A stretch of 64,000 nucleotides of DNA. Origin: Lentinula raphanica (Eukaryota > Basidiomycota > Agaricomycetes > Agaricales > Omphalotaceae). The position numbers were made by a program, and so were the translations under genes. Positions 45,283 to 56,167 of this stretch are shown piece after piece. The notes under the pieces are model-generated. The model saw only the letters and a list, made by a program, of their open reading frames with translations. It searched no databases and had not been told where the DNA came from. Location: NCBI GenBank assembly GCA_027919835.1, contig JANVFP010000029.1, positions 1 to 64,000 of the forward strand. Reading direction: 5' to 3'. Within the stretch, counting starts at the first letter, position 1. Every line of letters begins with the position of its first letter.

Positions 45283-47784
45283 TTGTTAAAGACCGAAAAA
45301 ACGGCGTCGAGTCGTCGCACAGGCCTACGAAGCCGAATCACTCCACGCGAAGAAGCTCTCTTAGCTCAACTGCGTACCTGGCAAGTCCCATCTCCCCTGT
45401 CCGATCTCTTCTACCCTGTGGAAGACGAGGAATCAGCACACCAAAATCTCGACGCGGACGACAACGAAAACGGTCGCTTAGCATACCAAAATAACCCCTT
45501 ATCCACCTCTAACACATCAATTTCGTCTTTGACTCCCTTAACTCGTTCACCAACTTCCGAACCTCCTGCGATGACTACCCCACTCCCTAAAAGAGACGAG
45601 AGATCGGCTCCGAAGTTCGACCCCAAGAATGAGGCTCTCTTGCCGAATTTCTTTGAGGAATTTGAACGGACAGCAAAAGCCGCAGGAATCGATGACGATG
45701 CGGTCCAGATGAAGAAGGCCGTGATGGGGTACCTCGATGTGAATACCCTGCTATTTTGGCAGACGATGGACTCCTATGCCGACCCACTCAGTTCCTGGGA
45801 CGACTTCAAGAAGGAAGTCCTCGACTTTTACCCTGGTGCGTTGTCCAGAGCCGAGGTGACGACCGAAGAACTCCTGAAGGTCGTGGAGACCTACCAAAAG
45901 AAGGGGATTACCTCGGTTTCCATCCTAAACGAGTTCCACCGTGAGTTTACGGTGGTAGCAAAGGCCCTCATGAACCAGGGAACCTTACCTGATCAACACG
46001 TAGCTAAACACTACGTGGCCGTCTTACCTGACCACATCCGTGCGGAGATGAATAGTGCTCTCCGAACCTACTTTCCAGAGAGAAAGCCGGGTAAGGCCTA
46101 TACTCTCAACCAGCTTCGTCAAGGAGCGACGAACCTTCTCTCCGATACCTCCGCGCCCGTTGATATGGGAAATTTTCGCGTAGGGGACCTATCTAAGGTC
46201 CCCGTTTCTACCAACGACCGCTCAGGACAGGTGAAGACCGAACCGAGGGACGACGGGGCGCCTTGGATCCAACAACTGGCAGCTCTCACCCAGGTGGTCA
46301 ATGACCTCAAGAATGAACTGCTCGCCAGACCATCCGCAGCCTCGGAAGCTCGCCCCGCTCGATCCAAACCTTGTTCATGGGACGGTTGTCCGGCCAGATC
46401 CATGAAAGAATGTCCTGACCTAGCTGATTGGGTAGCCAAAGGTCGACTCAGCCAAAACGAGCGAGGATTCGTGAAGCTTCGAGGCGGTGAAGCGTTACCG
46501 AACCAAGAGCGATACCAAAAAGGCCTGGTAAAGGAACGATTTGAAAAGTACTTCGAGGACCACCCAACTGAGAGAACGTGGATTTTGGAAACTACCCCAC
46601 TCCCAGCTAGTTCTCCGGAGCGAGCCGGAATCGATACGAGTACCCATTCAGCCTATACCCTGCACGGTTATCAGGGTCCAGCGATGTTGTCTACCGCGGC
46701 CGCGTATGCGTTACAGAGCGACGACGACCCTAGCGAGGCGGCAGTAGTGAAAGACTTGATCTTCAAAATGGAGACTCGACGTACCGCTAAGGATCGTGGG
46801 GAAGCGACAAACTCCTCGACATCAACTCAATCAAAATCGAGCACCGACGTTCCAACTGTCAACAACCGAGCTAAGGAGTCCTCGACCGATCCTGAACCCT
46901 CGGCACCGATCCCTCAAAGGATCGTAGCTCCCACTCGACAACCCAAGCCAGTAATTGGAAAGTTGCCCGAGACCTATGTACCACCTCAGGAACGAAACCT
47001 GGGAGCCCCTCCAAAAGACGACGGACGAAACTATAAGTATCGGGCCCCTATCGAAACCGAGGCTGCAGTGGATAGAGTAGTCGAAATGGGGCTCCAAAGC
47101 TTAGTTTCGATCCGACAGGATGATTTACTGGCTATAGCCCCCGAATACCGACGCAAGGTAAAGGAAGCGGTGACCAGTCGAAGGATTGGGGTAGATGGGG
47201 CGCTTTTAGAAGACGCAGGTTTCCTGGAAGGCATATACATGCTGGAATCGCCTGCGAGTCGACTCCCCAATATTCCAATATCAGTCCTCTTTAACGATTA
47301 CGGCACAGCGGAGGAAGGGGACGAATATTTCGTGGCTAAGGAGACCCTGTCCATTAGAGGCGTAAACGCCACCATAGGCGAACGAGCTGCTCACTGTATC
47401 CTGGATAGTGGCTGTAGCCTGGTTGTGGCTTCGTTAGCCGCGTGCAACGCATTTGGGTTCGCCTTCGATTCCGACAAAAAGATCATCCTACAAAGTGCCA
47501 ATGGGAACACAAATTGGTCAATAGGTTTGGCTAAAGACGTACCGTTCAGGTTTGGCGAGGTTATAGCCTTCCTGCAGGTGCAAATAGTCGATACCCCAGC
47601 TTACGACTTCCTTCTTGGCCGCCCCTTCGAGGTACTTATGCAGGCCTCGTACAAAAACTTCCACTCAGGTGATCAACACCTTACGCTCATTGATCCCAAC
47701 ACCGAAAAATCAGTAACAATCGCGACACTCCCTCGAGAGCCTCCCCGTTTTAAAAAGGAGGACGGTAGGGAGCTAAGGAAGTAA
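45283..47784 (+). CDS. Retrotransposon gag-protease polyprotein
   Basis: Open for about 833 codons. The gag half has a retrotransposon-gag-like helical region, with LLPNFFEEFERTAKAAG and WDDFKKEVLDFYPGA (residues ~110-190), and a Cys-containing segment CSWDGCPARSMKECP (~365-380). The C-terminus is a retropepsin-type aspartic protease with catalytic CILDSGCSLVVAS and the flap/dimer motif FLLGRPFE. The first in-frame ATG is only at 45571. The 96 codons before it look coding, so translation may begin at a non-ATG codon or after splicing. The stop is followed 62 nt later by the pol frame. Confidence 0.88.
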   Translation: MLKTEKTASSRRTGLRSRITPREEALLAQLRTWQVPSPLSDLFYPVEDEESAHQNLDADDNENGRLAYQNNPLSTSNTSISSLTPLTRSPTSEPPAMTTPLPKRDERSAPKFDPKNEALLPNFFEEFERTAKAAGIDDDAVQMKKAVMGYLDVNTLLFWQTMDSYADPLSSWDDFKKEVLDFYPGALSRAEVTTEELLKVVETYQKKGITSVSILNEFHREFTVVAKALMNQGTLPDQHVAKHYVAVLPDHIRAEMNSALRTYFPERKPGKAYTLNQLRQGATNLLSDTSAPVDMGNFRVGDLSKVPVSTNDRSGQVKTEPRDDGAPWIQQLAALTQVVNDLKNELLARPSAASEARPARSKPCSWDGCPARSMKECPDLADWVAKGRLSQNERGFVKLRGGEALPNQERYQKGLVKERFEKYFEDHPTERTWILETTPLPASSPERAGIDTSTHSAYTLHGYQGPAMLSTAAAYALQSDDDPSEAAVVKDLIFKMETRRTAKDRGEATNSSTSTQSKSSTDVPTVNNRAKESSTDPEPSAPIPQRIVAPTRQPKPVIGKLPETYVPPQERNLGAPPKDDGRNYKYRAPIETEAAVDRVVEMGLQSLVSIRQDDLLAIAPEYRRKVKEAVTSRRIGVDGALLEDAGFLEGIYMLESPASRLPNIPISVLFNDYGTAEEGDEYFVAKETLSIRGVNATIGERAAHCILDSGCSLVVASLAACNAFGFAFDSDKKIILQSANGNTNWSIGLAKDVPFRFGEVIAFLQVQIVDTPAYDFLLGRPFEVLMQASYKNFHSGDQHLTLIDPNTEKSVTIATLPREPPRFKKEDGRELRK

Positions 47785-47846
47785 CGGCTGAGGAACGTGA
47801 GGAGGACCCAGGCCTAGCGTGTTAACCGCGACTCCCCTCCTCACTT

Positions 47847-49061
47847 ATGGAGTTCGATTCCTTGGGGAACGGCGAAAGTATAGGGATGGTGGTTGAAGTT
47901 GAAAACTCGTGGTTGTTTGCTGACGAAGCTCAACTCCGAGGTAAACTTCGGACTCCTCTTATCACCGCCACCTTGGGAAAAGAACCCACAAACCAAATCC
48001 TTTCTCTTTCTCTCTTTCACGCTTACTCGTATTTCAACTTCGACACCCCCACGCATGAAGGTATTCTCGCACTCTCTGCTATAACAGCCGAAGAGGTTCA
48101 GCGCAACCTGTCGAGGTCAGATAGTCTCTTGGATTCAACTCCTGAGGATAACTCGTACGTAACCTATCAAAATGTTCAAGTCCGTAACAACCAAAATAAA
48201 AAGTCGATTTCTCCAAATTATCCCGCTCTGGCTGCTACTAAGAAGAAATATAAGCCCGTGCATCGACGCATAACTCCAGTTCCGGCGACTCTTCCTGAAA
48301 AATTCAGGGTAATCCGTCAATTTCCTACAGACCCCCTTAAAAACTTACCAAAACTAGATCCTCATCCCCCAGCCTTCATCCCTACCGGTCGATACACTCA
48401 GGATCGAAAGGAGTTCATAGACTCGGTACACGACCAGTCTTTCCTATGGCCTCAAGAAATGGCCGCTATTCATCACATCATGATGTTGCACGAAAAGGGA
48501 TTCGCGTGGTGCGAGGAAGAAAAAGGACAGTTAAATCCGACATACTTCCCCCCGGTCGAAATGCCCGTAATCGAACACATACCCTGGCGAGTTCCGACAC
48601 TCCCCATTCCTCCTGGCCTCCTGGACCGTATAGTTGAGCTCGTGAGGGAGAAGATTCGGACGGGGGTATATGAACCTTCAAATTCATCCTATCGCACCCG
48701 CTGGTTTGCAGTGGTCAAAAAGGACGGCACATCCTTGAGGCTTGTCCATGACCTACAACCTTTGAATGCGGTAACGATCCGAGATTCTTCCATCCCACCT
48801 ATTCTCGAGAACCTCGCGGAAGAGTACGCGTGTCGGTCCGTGTTGGCGACTCTCGACCTTTATGTCGGATACGACGAACGCTCGATCGCCATCTCTTCAC
48901 GAGATTTCACAACGTTCCAAACTCCACTTGGAGCTCTGCGTCTGACGTCTATTCCTATGGGCTGGACCAACTCCGTTCAAATCTTTCACGGCGACATTAC
49001 CTTTATCCTCCAACCGGAGATCCCGGACTACACAACGGACATGGATCCGACCCAGGGGTAG
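47847..49061 (+). CDS. Truncated reverse transcriptase (pol) of the retrotransposon
   Basis: A different frame from gag-protease, starting ATG at 47847. It holds the pol linker and the first part of a Ty3-type reverse transcriptase: PIPPGLLDRIVELVREK, WFAVVKKDGTSLRLVHDLQP, LATLDLYVGYDER, TTFQTPLGALRLTSIPMGWT, FILQPEIPDYT. The frame then enters LTR sequence (TTDMDPTQG) and stops before any YxDD catalytic motif. RNase H and integrase are absent. Broken by the same deletion as the 3' LTR. Confidence 0.9.
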   Translation: MEFDSLGNGESIGMVVEVENSWLFADEAQLRGKLRTPLITATLGKEPTNQILSLSLFHAYSYFNFDTPTHEGILALSAITAEEVQRNLSRSDSLLDSTPEDNSYVTYQNVQVRNNQNKKSISPNYPALAATKKKYKPVHRRITPVPATLPEKFRVIRQFPTDPLKNLPKLDPHPPAFIPTGRYTQDRKEFIDSVHDQSFLWPQEMAAIHHIMMLHEKGFAWCEEEKGQLNPTYFPPVEMPVIEHIPWRVPTLPIPPGLLDRIVELVREKIRTGVYEPSNSSYRTRWFAVVKKDGTSLRLVHDLQPLNAVTIRDSSIPPILENLAEEYACRSVLATLDLYVGYDERSIAISSRDFTTFQTPLGALRLTSIPMGWTNSVQIFHGDITFILQPEIPDYTTDMDPTQG

Positions 49062-49401
49062 CCTACAAGATCTAGGGTACAAGAAGGAGGAGGGATTTTC
49101 GGGCTTAAGTCCAGTTAGGGACTCTTTCGGACGATCGAGCTGCCAGAGGCAGTTCTCTTAAAATTTTCACTTTGTTTCATCTTTTCTTACCATGTGGACT
49201 TACTACGCGACTACGGTACTTAGGTCTCAGTAAAGCGTAGTAGAAAGAATCTAGATTATTCTCCCCCGACGAAAGTTCATACAAGCTCGAAACCGACCTC
49301 CGTGTCTAATCGACCTACTAAGTATCCTCGGGTTTTCCTAGTGAATTTCTTCCTTCGAACTCGCCTCTCGTTTATCCATTGGGATAGATAAGAGCATTAC
49401 A
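49035..49401 (+). repeat. 3' LTR, 5'-truncated by 51 bp
   Basis: Begins at ACGGACATGG, 51 bp inside the complete LTR, directly at the RT break. Identical to 44859-45225 as far as I can read. Confidence 0.92.
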
Positions 49402-49717
49402 GTGAACAGCGTATGTACCTTATTTTGCTTTGTTCTACAGCTTTCTACAGGCAGTACACGTACTGAACACAATTCTTACATCTATTTGCTCACCAGGACC
49501 GCTACCCATTTTCCAACTGCCGATATATCAAACGACAGAAGGCGACAGATCGGCAAAAAATGACAAGACTTTCGCCACAAGTACATTCATAGATTGACAG
49601 GCACGATACGGTAAGTAGTACTAGTTTTCTAAAGAGATTCCACAGCTCCATGACTTTCGTTCGTTTAAGAGATGCTCCTCAGAACCGATCTCTCCAACTT
49701 CGATCCATTTTCTATCT
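49402..49717 (+). promoter_or_regulatory. Promoter region of GTPase copy 4, next to the LTR
   Basis: About 310 bp separates the 3' LTR from the ATG. It holds pyrimidine-rich tracts near the start codon but no clear TATA box. The LTR could influence this promoter. Confidence 0.4.
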
Positions 49718-51512
49718 ATGTCTCAATCCGTGACTCTCAAGTATGTCTGCAAGCTTCATATCGTTTCCTTTACCTTGCTCCTTGCTGACTTGGACGTAGA
49801 CCAACCGGAGCTTCCATCGCTCCCACTTCCAATGCTGCAACCGATGCAGAAGGACCAACTGCGTAAGTCTTTGCTATACAATCCATTGCTATATCCATCT
49901 CACAACCGTTCAATGACAGCCCGCCGACTAACAGAAAAATGACGATCCAGCCTCCCTGGGCAAAACGTCAAATCAACCTGATCCTCATCGGCGAAACCGG
50001 CGTGGGTAAGACCGCCTTGCTCGACCTGCTCGCAAATGTCTGCGCAGGAGTCGAACTCGAAGATTTCAAGGCCACCCACCAAGCCAAAAGCGAGCGCGGC
50101 GGCTCTCAAGCCGGCAGTCAGACCAACGTTCCCGAGTTCTACACCATCTCTTGCGCCAACGGGCACATCGTCAATATCCTCGATACTCCTGGCCTAGCTG
50201 ATACTCGCGGGATCGACATGGACAACGAACACAAAGCTGCGATCGCTAATGCGATCAAGAAGCATTTCGAGGTCATCGACGCTGTCATCATCCTCGCGAA
50301 CGGCACTCTCGCTCGACTTGGTGCGCCTACTCAGTACGCTCTAACCACTATTTCCGGGATGTTCCCCAACTCCATCGTCGAAAACATCGCTTTCATTTTC
50401 ACCATGGTCTCCGACCCCACCATGTTCAACTTTGATCGATCTTCTCTCCCCGTCGAGCTCAGGAAAGCCAAGCTCTGGTCCATCAATAACCCTTTCGCTC
50501 AGTGGAACAAGTATCAGGAGAAGCTCGCCCAGGATCCGCGTACGGTCGACGACGATATCTTGGAGGAGATGAACGACAGTGTGCACCGGAGCTATTCGAA
50601 GGCTCTGAAGATGCTCTCCCAGGTCTTCTCATTCTTGGACAAGTGCAAGATACAGCCCACGAACAGCATCTACAACCTCTACGTGATGTCTACAGATATA
50701 GAGGCCGCCATATCGAACGTGATCGCTCGTATGGACCAGACGGAGAGTACTCGCAACGAGCTCAAGAAGCTCCACAACGACAAGGCTGCCCAGGAACAGG
50801 TTTGCTATTTCCCTCCCATTAGATCAGAAAACGAAAACTAATGTTCATTTCTATTCAGGGCCAGAAGATGAACGAGAAGTACGAGGAGATCATCAACACG
50901 CCCTTCTTCGAACATGAAGGTACTGGCTCCGAGCACAACACCCTCTGCGTAGCTGGCACTTGTTATAGCAACTGTCACGAAGGCTGCGGCGTAGGCTTCA
51001 CCCTTGATCGTTCCAATCTCGGGAATAACTGCAGCGCCTTCTATAACACCTCTGGGTCTGGTCTTAAACGCGTCTGCAACGTCTGCGGACACCTGGCTGA
51101 GGATCATCAGCACTACCGCTCGAAGTGGGTGAAGAAGATCAAGACCGATAAGGTAGTTGACGAGGATGCTAAGAAGCGTTATAACGAGGCCAAGACAGAA
51201 GCTGAGAGGTTGGCCGTAGTGATGGAAGGTGTGGAAAAGAAGATCGCAGCACTCGAGCAGGAGATCGTGGATCTTGAGAAGGAACTTTCCGAGCTTTGCG
51301 ACAAGTACAATCAGCTTGCGCTGTCTGGAAGTTTCATTGGGTACATATCGTCTGCGATCAGGTTGTTGAAGCTGCGGGAGGAGACGATGAAGAAGGAGGG
51401 TGCGGATGCGGAGTCGTTGAAACGGATGGCTGAAAGAATTTTGCGATTAGAGCATAAGAGAAAAGTGCTTGAAGATGCAGAGAAGGCGAAACGCAAGTGG
51501 AAGATTTTTTGA
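49718..51512 (+). CDS. AIG1-like P-loop GTPase with C-terminal Cys/His module, copy 4
   Basis: Exons 49718-49740, 49800-49862, 49935-50799 and 50859-51512 give 534 residues in consistent phase. The leader MSQSVTLK is followed by TGASIAPTSNAATDAEGPTA, then KMTIQPPWAK. GTPase motifs are GETGVGKT, QTNVPEFYT, DTPGLADTRG and FIFTMVSD at the degenerate G4. The last exon begins GQKMNEKYEEIINTPFFEHE and has Cys/His clusters CYSNCHEGCGV and CNVCGHLAEDHQHYR. A long coiled coil follows, with an SGSFIGYISSAIRLLK helix. This is the cleanest copy and serves as family reference. It lies head-to-head with the SNTX-like gene across the retrotransposon and is co-directional with Argonaute. Confidence 0.9.
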
Positions 51513-51934
51513 TCATCCGCTGTATTAGAAGCTATTGCGGATGCTAAATATGAAGTTATTGTACTGAATCCAATCTAGAACTCCGAAGTTCGATCGCTTG
51601 ATTACTGCGTAGGCAGAACTTGAAAATTTCCCATGAATGATGAAGCTAAGTATCTGTGTCGAGCTGAGATTGCGAGGCTTGCTTGCTTCCTTCTACATAG
51701 TTGGTCTGACAAAGAACACAGTGAATCGAGGAAGATGGAAAAACGAAAGAAATCATGAAGTTCACACGCATGATAATCAATGACTCCTCCATCAAAATTC
51801 GAACAGCATCAAAGGCTTCCTTTGTCAATAAGTAATGTTCCCCTTTGTGGATCATCCTCGCCTCATGCTATAAAAGCTCCTCTTTCCCCATCATCCTTTC
51901 TTATCCGCCCCGACTCTTCCTCAACTCGTTCGCC
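51513..51934. other. Spacer and Argonaute promoter
   Basis: No gene. A CATGCTATAAAAGC TATA-like sequence near 51865 lies about 70 bp upstream of the Argonaute ATG. Confidence 0.45.
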
Positions 51935-54900
51935 ATGCCCCAAGAGAATAACACCGCGCCAGTTATCGCGAGCCATGTAACAACCACGGGAGTAAAAAGG
52001 ACATCCTATGGCAAGACAGGTCGTCCCCTCACTATCTTCGTCAATGCTTTTGAGACTTCTATTCCCCAAGGTGTTATATTTCACTATGACAGTGAGTTCG
52101 TTCACTGCATTCTACTTTCTCCTCTTGTCTGATTGTTTTTGATTCAGTCGGTTCGTTCATTCTGTTATCGAAGACACGCGTCTTTTTTCTGCATCTCATG
52201 GCCATTCCTCACAGTCATCCCACCGGCTGACAAAGTCTTGCCCGCACGCGTCAACATGACCTTGCTGCGCGAGCTTCAAACGCGAATTGCCCCGGATATC
52301 TTTACGCCCCTCGGCGTTTATGATGGCCGTAAAAACTTTTTCAGTCCAAGACGGTTACCGCTCGGAAAAGATGATTGCAAGGAGGTGATTCAAAGCTCCC
52401 TTCGACTAACCTGGTCTTGTTGATTCGATCTGGGTCTACAGTTCGATGTCAGTCTTCAGTCGGGAGACCAAATTGCACCAAAGGGAAAAGGCCCGAAGGT
52501 CTACAAAATACGGTTCAATCTGGTTGCCCAGATCAATCCAGAGTACGTGATAGTTCTTCCAGCCTGTTGTATCTTTATATGTCTCAACGTATATCATGCT
52601 TCCTGTATAACAGGGTCCTCAAGAGATATATCGAGGGCAAGCAGTCGCTGGACAACGCTGTGTTGACCGCTATCACGGTGAGTGATCTGGTGGATAGTAT
52701 TTACTTTCATGATACATTCTCATTGTATCCATCATGGCTGCTCACGCTTTTGATTTTTCTCTGCTAAATCTCTAACTCGACCTTGCTCATATCATGTTCC
52801 ATTACAGGCGCTTAATGTTGTCATCCGCATGGAACCTTCCCAGAAATACCCGTTCAACGTCCGTTCCTTCTTCACTGACCAGGAGAAGAGAGACATCGGA
52901 CTAGGTGCGTTCTTACTTCGCATCATTCGTTCATCCTTCGCTCTTAAACATCTCTTTCCCCTTTCTTCATCAGGCCTCGAACTATGGCGCGGTTACTTCC
53001 AATCTGTCCGCCCATCTCTTCATAAAATGCACATCATCATCGATACATCCACAGCAACGATGTATACTCCCGGTCCTCTCGTCTCGCTCTGTCTTGCGTT
53101 CTTCAAGAAGACGGACCCGAGAGTGTTGGCCCCAAAGAACGGTTTGCCTGATCGGGAGCGGTTGCGCCTACAGAGGTTCGTGGCGGGAATCAGGGTTATC
53201 ACGACCACAAAGACCGAAAGCGGAGAGAAAAAGATTGAGAGGGTAGTGAAGAAGTTGAGCACAGCTGGCGCGAGTGCCTTGTCGTTCAAGTTGAAAGATG
53301 GAGGAGCGATGACGGTCGCGCAGTACTTTCAGAAAGTGCTCAACCGCCCGCTCAGACATCCGGATGTCATCTGCGCAGAGGTTTGTGCGCATCTCAATTC
53401 CAAAACCTATCCCACTCTCATCGTTGATATCCCTCTTGGCAGATTGGCACTGGTGTTCTCATCCCTCTCGAGCTCTGTGAAGTCCCTCCTGGTCAGATCA
53501 TGCGAAAACAGGTACCACCGGAAAAAACGAAGGATGTTGTGGAGTTTGCGACGAAGAAGCCTCAGGATCGATTGAAGTCTATCGAGGCCGGCCTTCAGGT
53601 AAGGTGTTTGGGTGTTTGTCATTGATTTTCGGTTTTGCCGTCAATTGATTACCAGGAACTGATGTTGGATCTTATCTTCCTAGGTCCTTGCCTATGGACA
53701 ATCTGAATATGTTCGAAACTTCGGAATGAATATTACTCAGACGCACGCCACCCGGATATCAGCCAGGGTACTCAACCCACCGATGTTGAGGTACGGAAAG
53801 GCCAGTCAGCAACCAACCATCGTGAGTTTCATTGTTGAGATCAACCTCAGTCAGAGTCATGCTGCTTGACTATGCTTACTGATCTGTGTCTTTCTACTTA
53901 TAGATGCCTGCAAACGGGCAATGGAACATGTACGTACCTCATTGTATCCATAGTCTGTTTCTCCTTTGACTTCTCATGTCGAAATCTCGTTTCACGCTCT
54001 ATCCTTCAGGCGAGCCAAAAAGTTCTATAAACCAGTCGAAATCCTCCATTGGGCAGTAGTCATCTACGTAAGTAACCACTGGCTTCCGAAGGACTGAGAA
54101 CGATATTGATTTGTATCCTCGTCTGGTACTTATATAGGAACGTAAACAACGCTTCAATGAACGAGCAGCGGATGAATTGATTCAAGGGTTGAGCGCTAGT
54201 GCTCGTGATGTCGGTGTGTGCTTCATCTTGAACTTTCTGATTGTCGTACATCGAGTTGCTCAATCTCTCTTTTCCTCTTTTTCTTCTTCATCCATTCCTT
54301 TCTCTGTTTCCTCTATTCTCATACAGGGATGACTATGAAACCAAACACTGTTACTGTATGGGAGAATGGTCAGGGCAATATTGCTGGACAGATCAAGGCC
54401 GCAGGACAGCAGGTCTTCACGAAATTCGGAAAATACCCGACGTTGATTGTCGTTGTGCTTCCCGAGGGAGGGAACGATATATATACGGCTGTAAAGCAGT
54501 AAGCACTCAACTTTTACACATATCAAGTTTGCGTTCTGACAGAAAAAAACAGCTTTGGTGATGTTACGACAGGTGTTGCTACTCAATGCCTCAAGAGTTT
54601 GAAGTGTTCCCGAGCTCAATCGCAATACTTTGCAAACGTCTGTTTAAAGTGAGTCCTTTCAGATTCAGCTTCTACGAGTTTCATGCGCTAGACTATGTTT
54701 ACATTCAATTGTCCGTATTTTCACTCAACGTTCGCTATAGAATCAATGTTAAATTAGGAGGCATTAATGCGATCCCTGATCCCAACTCAGTCCGTGCTCT
54801 TGCAGATCCTCAGAACCCGACAATCGTCATGGGTTAGTGCTCTTGTTCTCAATATCTCACCTCTCGATTCACCTTTTCGTTTTGCAGGGGCCGACGTCAT

Positions 54901-56167
54901 TCATCCCGCCCCGGGATCCCTTGGTCGCCCCTCTTTCACTGCCCTCGTCGCGAGTGTGGACTCGGACAATGCGAAGTACACTGCAGATTGCGGTGTTCAA
55001 ACTTCACGACAGGAAATCATAGAAGATTTGGAAACGATGGCTAAGGTTTGCTTGGGGCTCTTATATTCTGACTCTCGCTTTCACGATATATCTGATTCTT
55101 TCCATGTAGACTATGCTTACCAGGTATATCAAGTACCGATCTGGTGTCGAGCGTAAAAGTCCACAAATGGCACCTCCCAAGCGCATCATCTTCTATCGAG
55201 GTTTGTCCGTTCAATCATTTCATGAAGTTGCCTACTTGGTTTTCTACCTATTCGTTTTCGGCGGTTCACTTAATAATCATCTTAGATGGTGTCTCCGAAG
55301 GACAATTCCAGCAGGTCCTGGATCAAGAACTGGTCGCCCTTCAAAGTGAGTTGTTTAAATCAAAGCTGTCTATTGTACTTACTGCATACTCGCAGAGGCT
55401 TGTGCTGCACATAAAATCAAGCCCAAAATTACATTCATCGTCGTCGGGAAGCGTCATCACATTCGGTGCGTTTCTCATTGCCCTTGTCTTTCTATTCTTC
55501 CTCCCTACGCTGCCATGTAAATTTTCAAAACGCTTGTTCTCTAGGTTTTTCCCGACATCGATGTCAGATGCCGACAAGTCTGGCAACTGCCCCGCCGGAA
55601 CAGTCGTGGACCAGGAGATTGGGCACCCGACTGATTTGGACTTTTATCTCCAATCGCACGGTGGCTTGTTAGGAACCAGTCGCCCTGCGCATTACTCCGT
55701 GTGTATCGTCTTTTTACTCAACTCGATGACCGACCATTGAACGTATGGAATGTTAATATTATCAGGTCCTTCATGATGAAAACAATTTCAGTCCTGATAC
55801 TCTGCAGTCATTGTCGTTTGCCTTGTGCCACGTTTACGCCCGTTCGACGCGAAGCGTGTCCATTCCCGCACCAGTCTACTGTATGTTCCTCCTTCACTAC
55901 TCTTATCATTGTCTGAATTCTGTTTGCTGTAGATGCCGATATCGTCTGTTCGCGAGCAAAGAATCACTATGACCCCACGGGCACAGTGGATTTCAGCGAT
56001 AGTGCCACAAATGACGAGTCAGTACAGGCGGACACAATGCTAGAGGCATTTCGCAGGGGCTTCAAACCACTCAACGAAAGGCAAAAGACATTGATGTACT
56101 TCTCGGTGAGATTTAAAAACTATCAGTCATGTGTCCGATATCCTCAATGGTTTGTTAACCTTAGTGA
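51935..56167 (+). CDS. AGO: Argonaute (QDE-2/AGO1-like) RNA-silencing nuclease
   Basis: Many-exon gene starting [19 protein letters not shown]. Domains in order are the N domain ([27 protein letters not shown]), L1 and PAZ ([47 protein letters not shown]), L2 ([27 protein letters not shown]), MID (GVATQCLKS) and PIWI. The catalytic residues are present: Asp in GADVIHP, Glu in SRQEIIEDL and Asp in [10 protein letters not shown] (split by an intron). In [14 protein letters not shown] the fourth position is Asp, giving a DEDD tetrad expected to slice. The end is LMYFS after a last intron, with the stop at 56165. It binds small RNAs to silence transposons and viruses. Confidence 0.93.

Larger units (their letters stand above)
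44808..49401 (+). mobile_element. Ty3-type LTR retrotransposon with large internal deletion
   Basis: Bounded by a 5-bp target duplication GTGAA (44803-44807 and 49402-49406). The 5' LTR is complete (TGTCGC...ATTACA). The interior has gag-protease and the start of reverse transcriptase. The reverse transcriptase stops before the catalytic YxDD motif and runs straight into the 3' LTR, which lacks its first 51 bp. One deletion therefore removed the rest of RT, RNase H, integrase and the LTR start. The shared 367 bp of the two LTRs look identical with no indels, so insertion is recent. Not autonomous. Confidence 0.93.
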
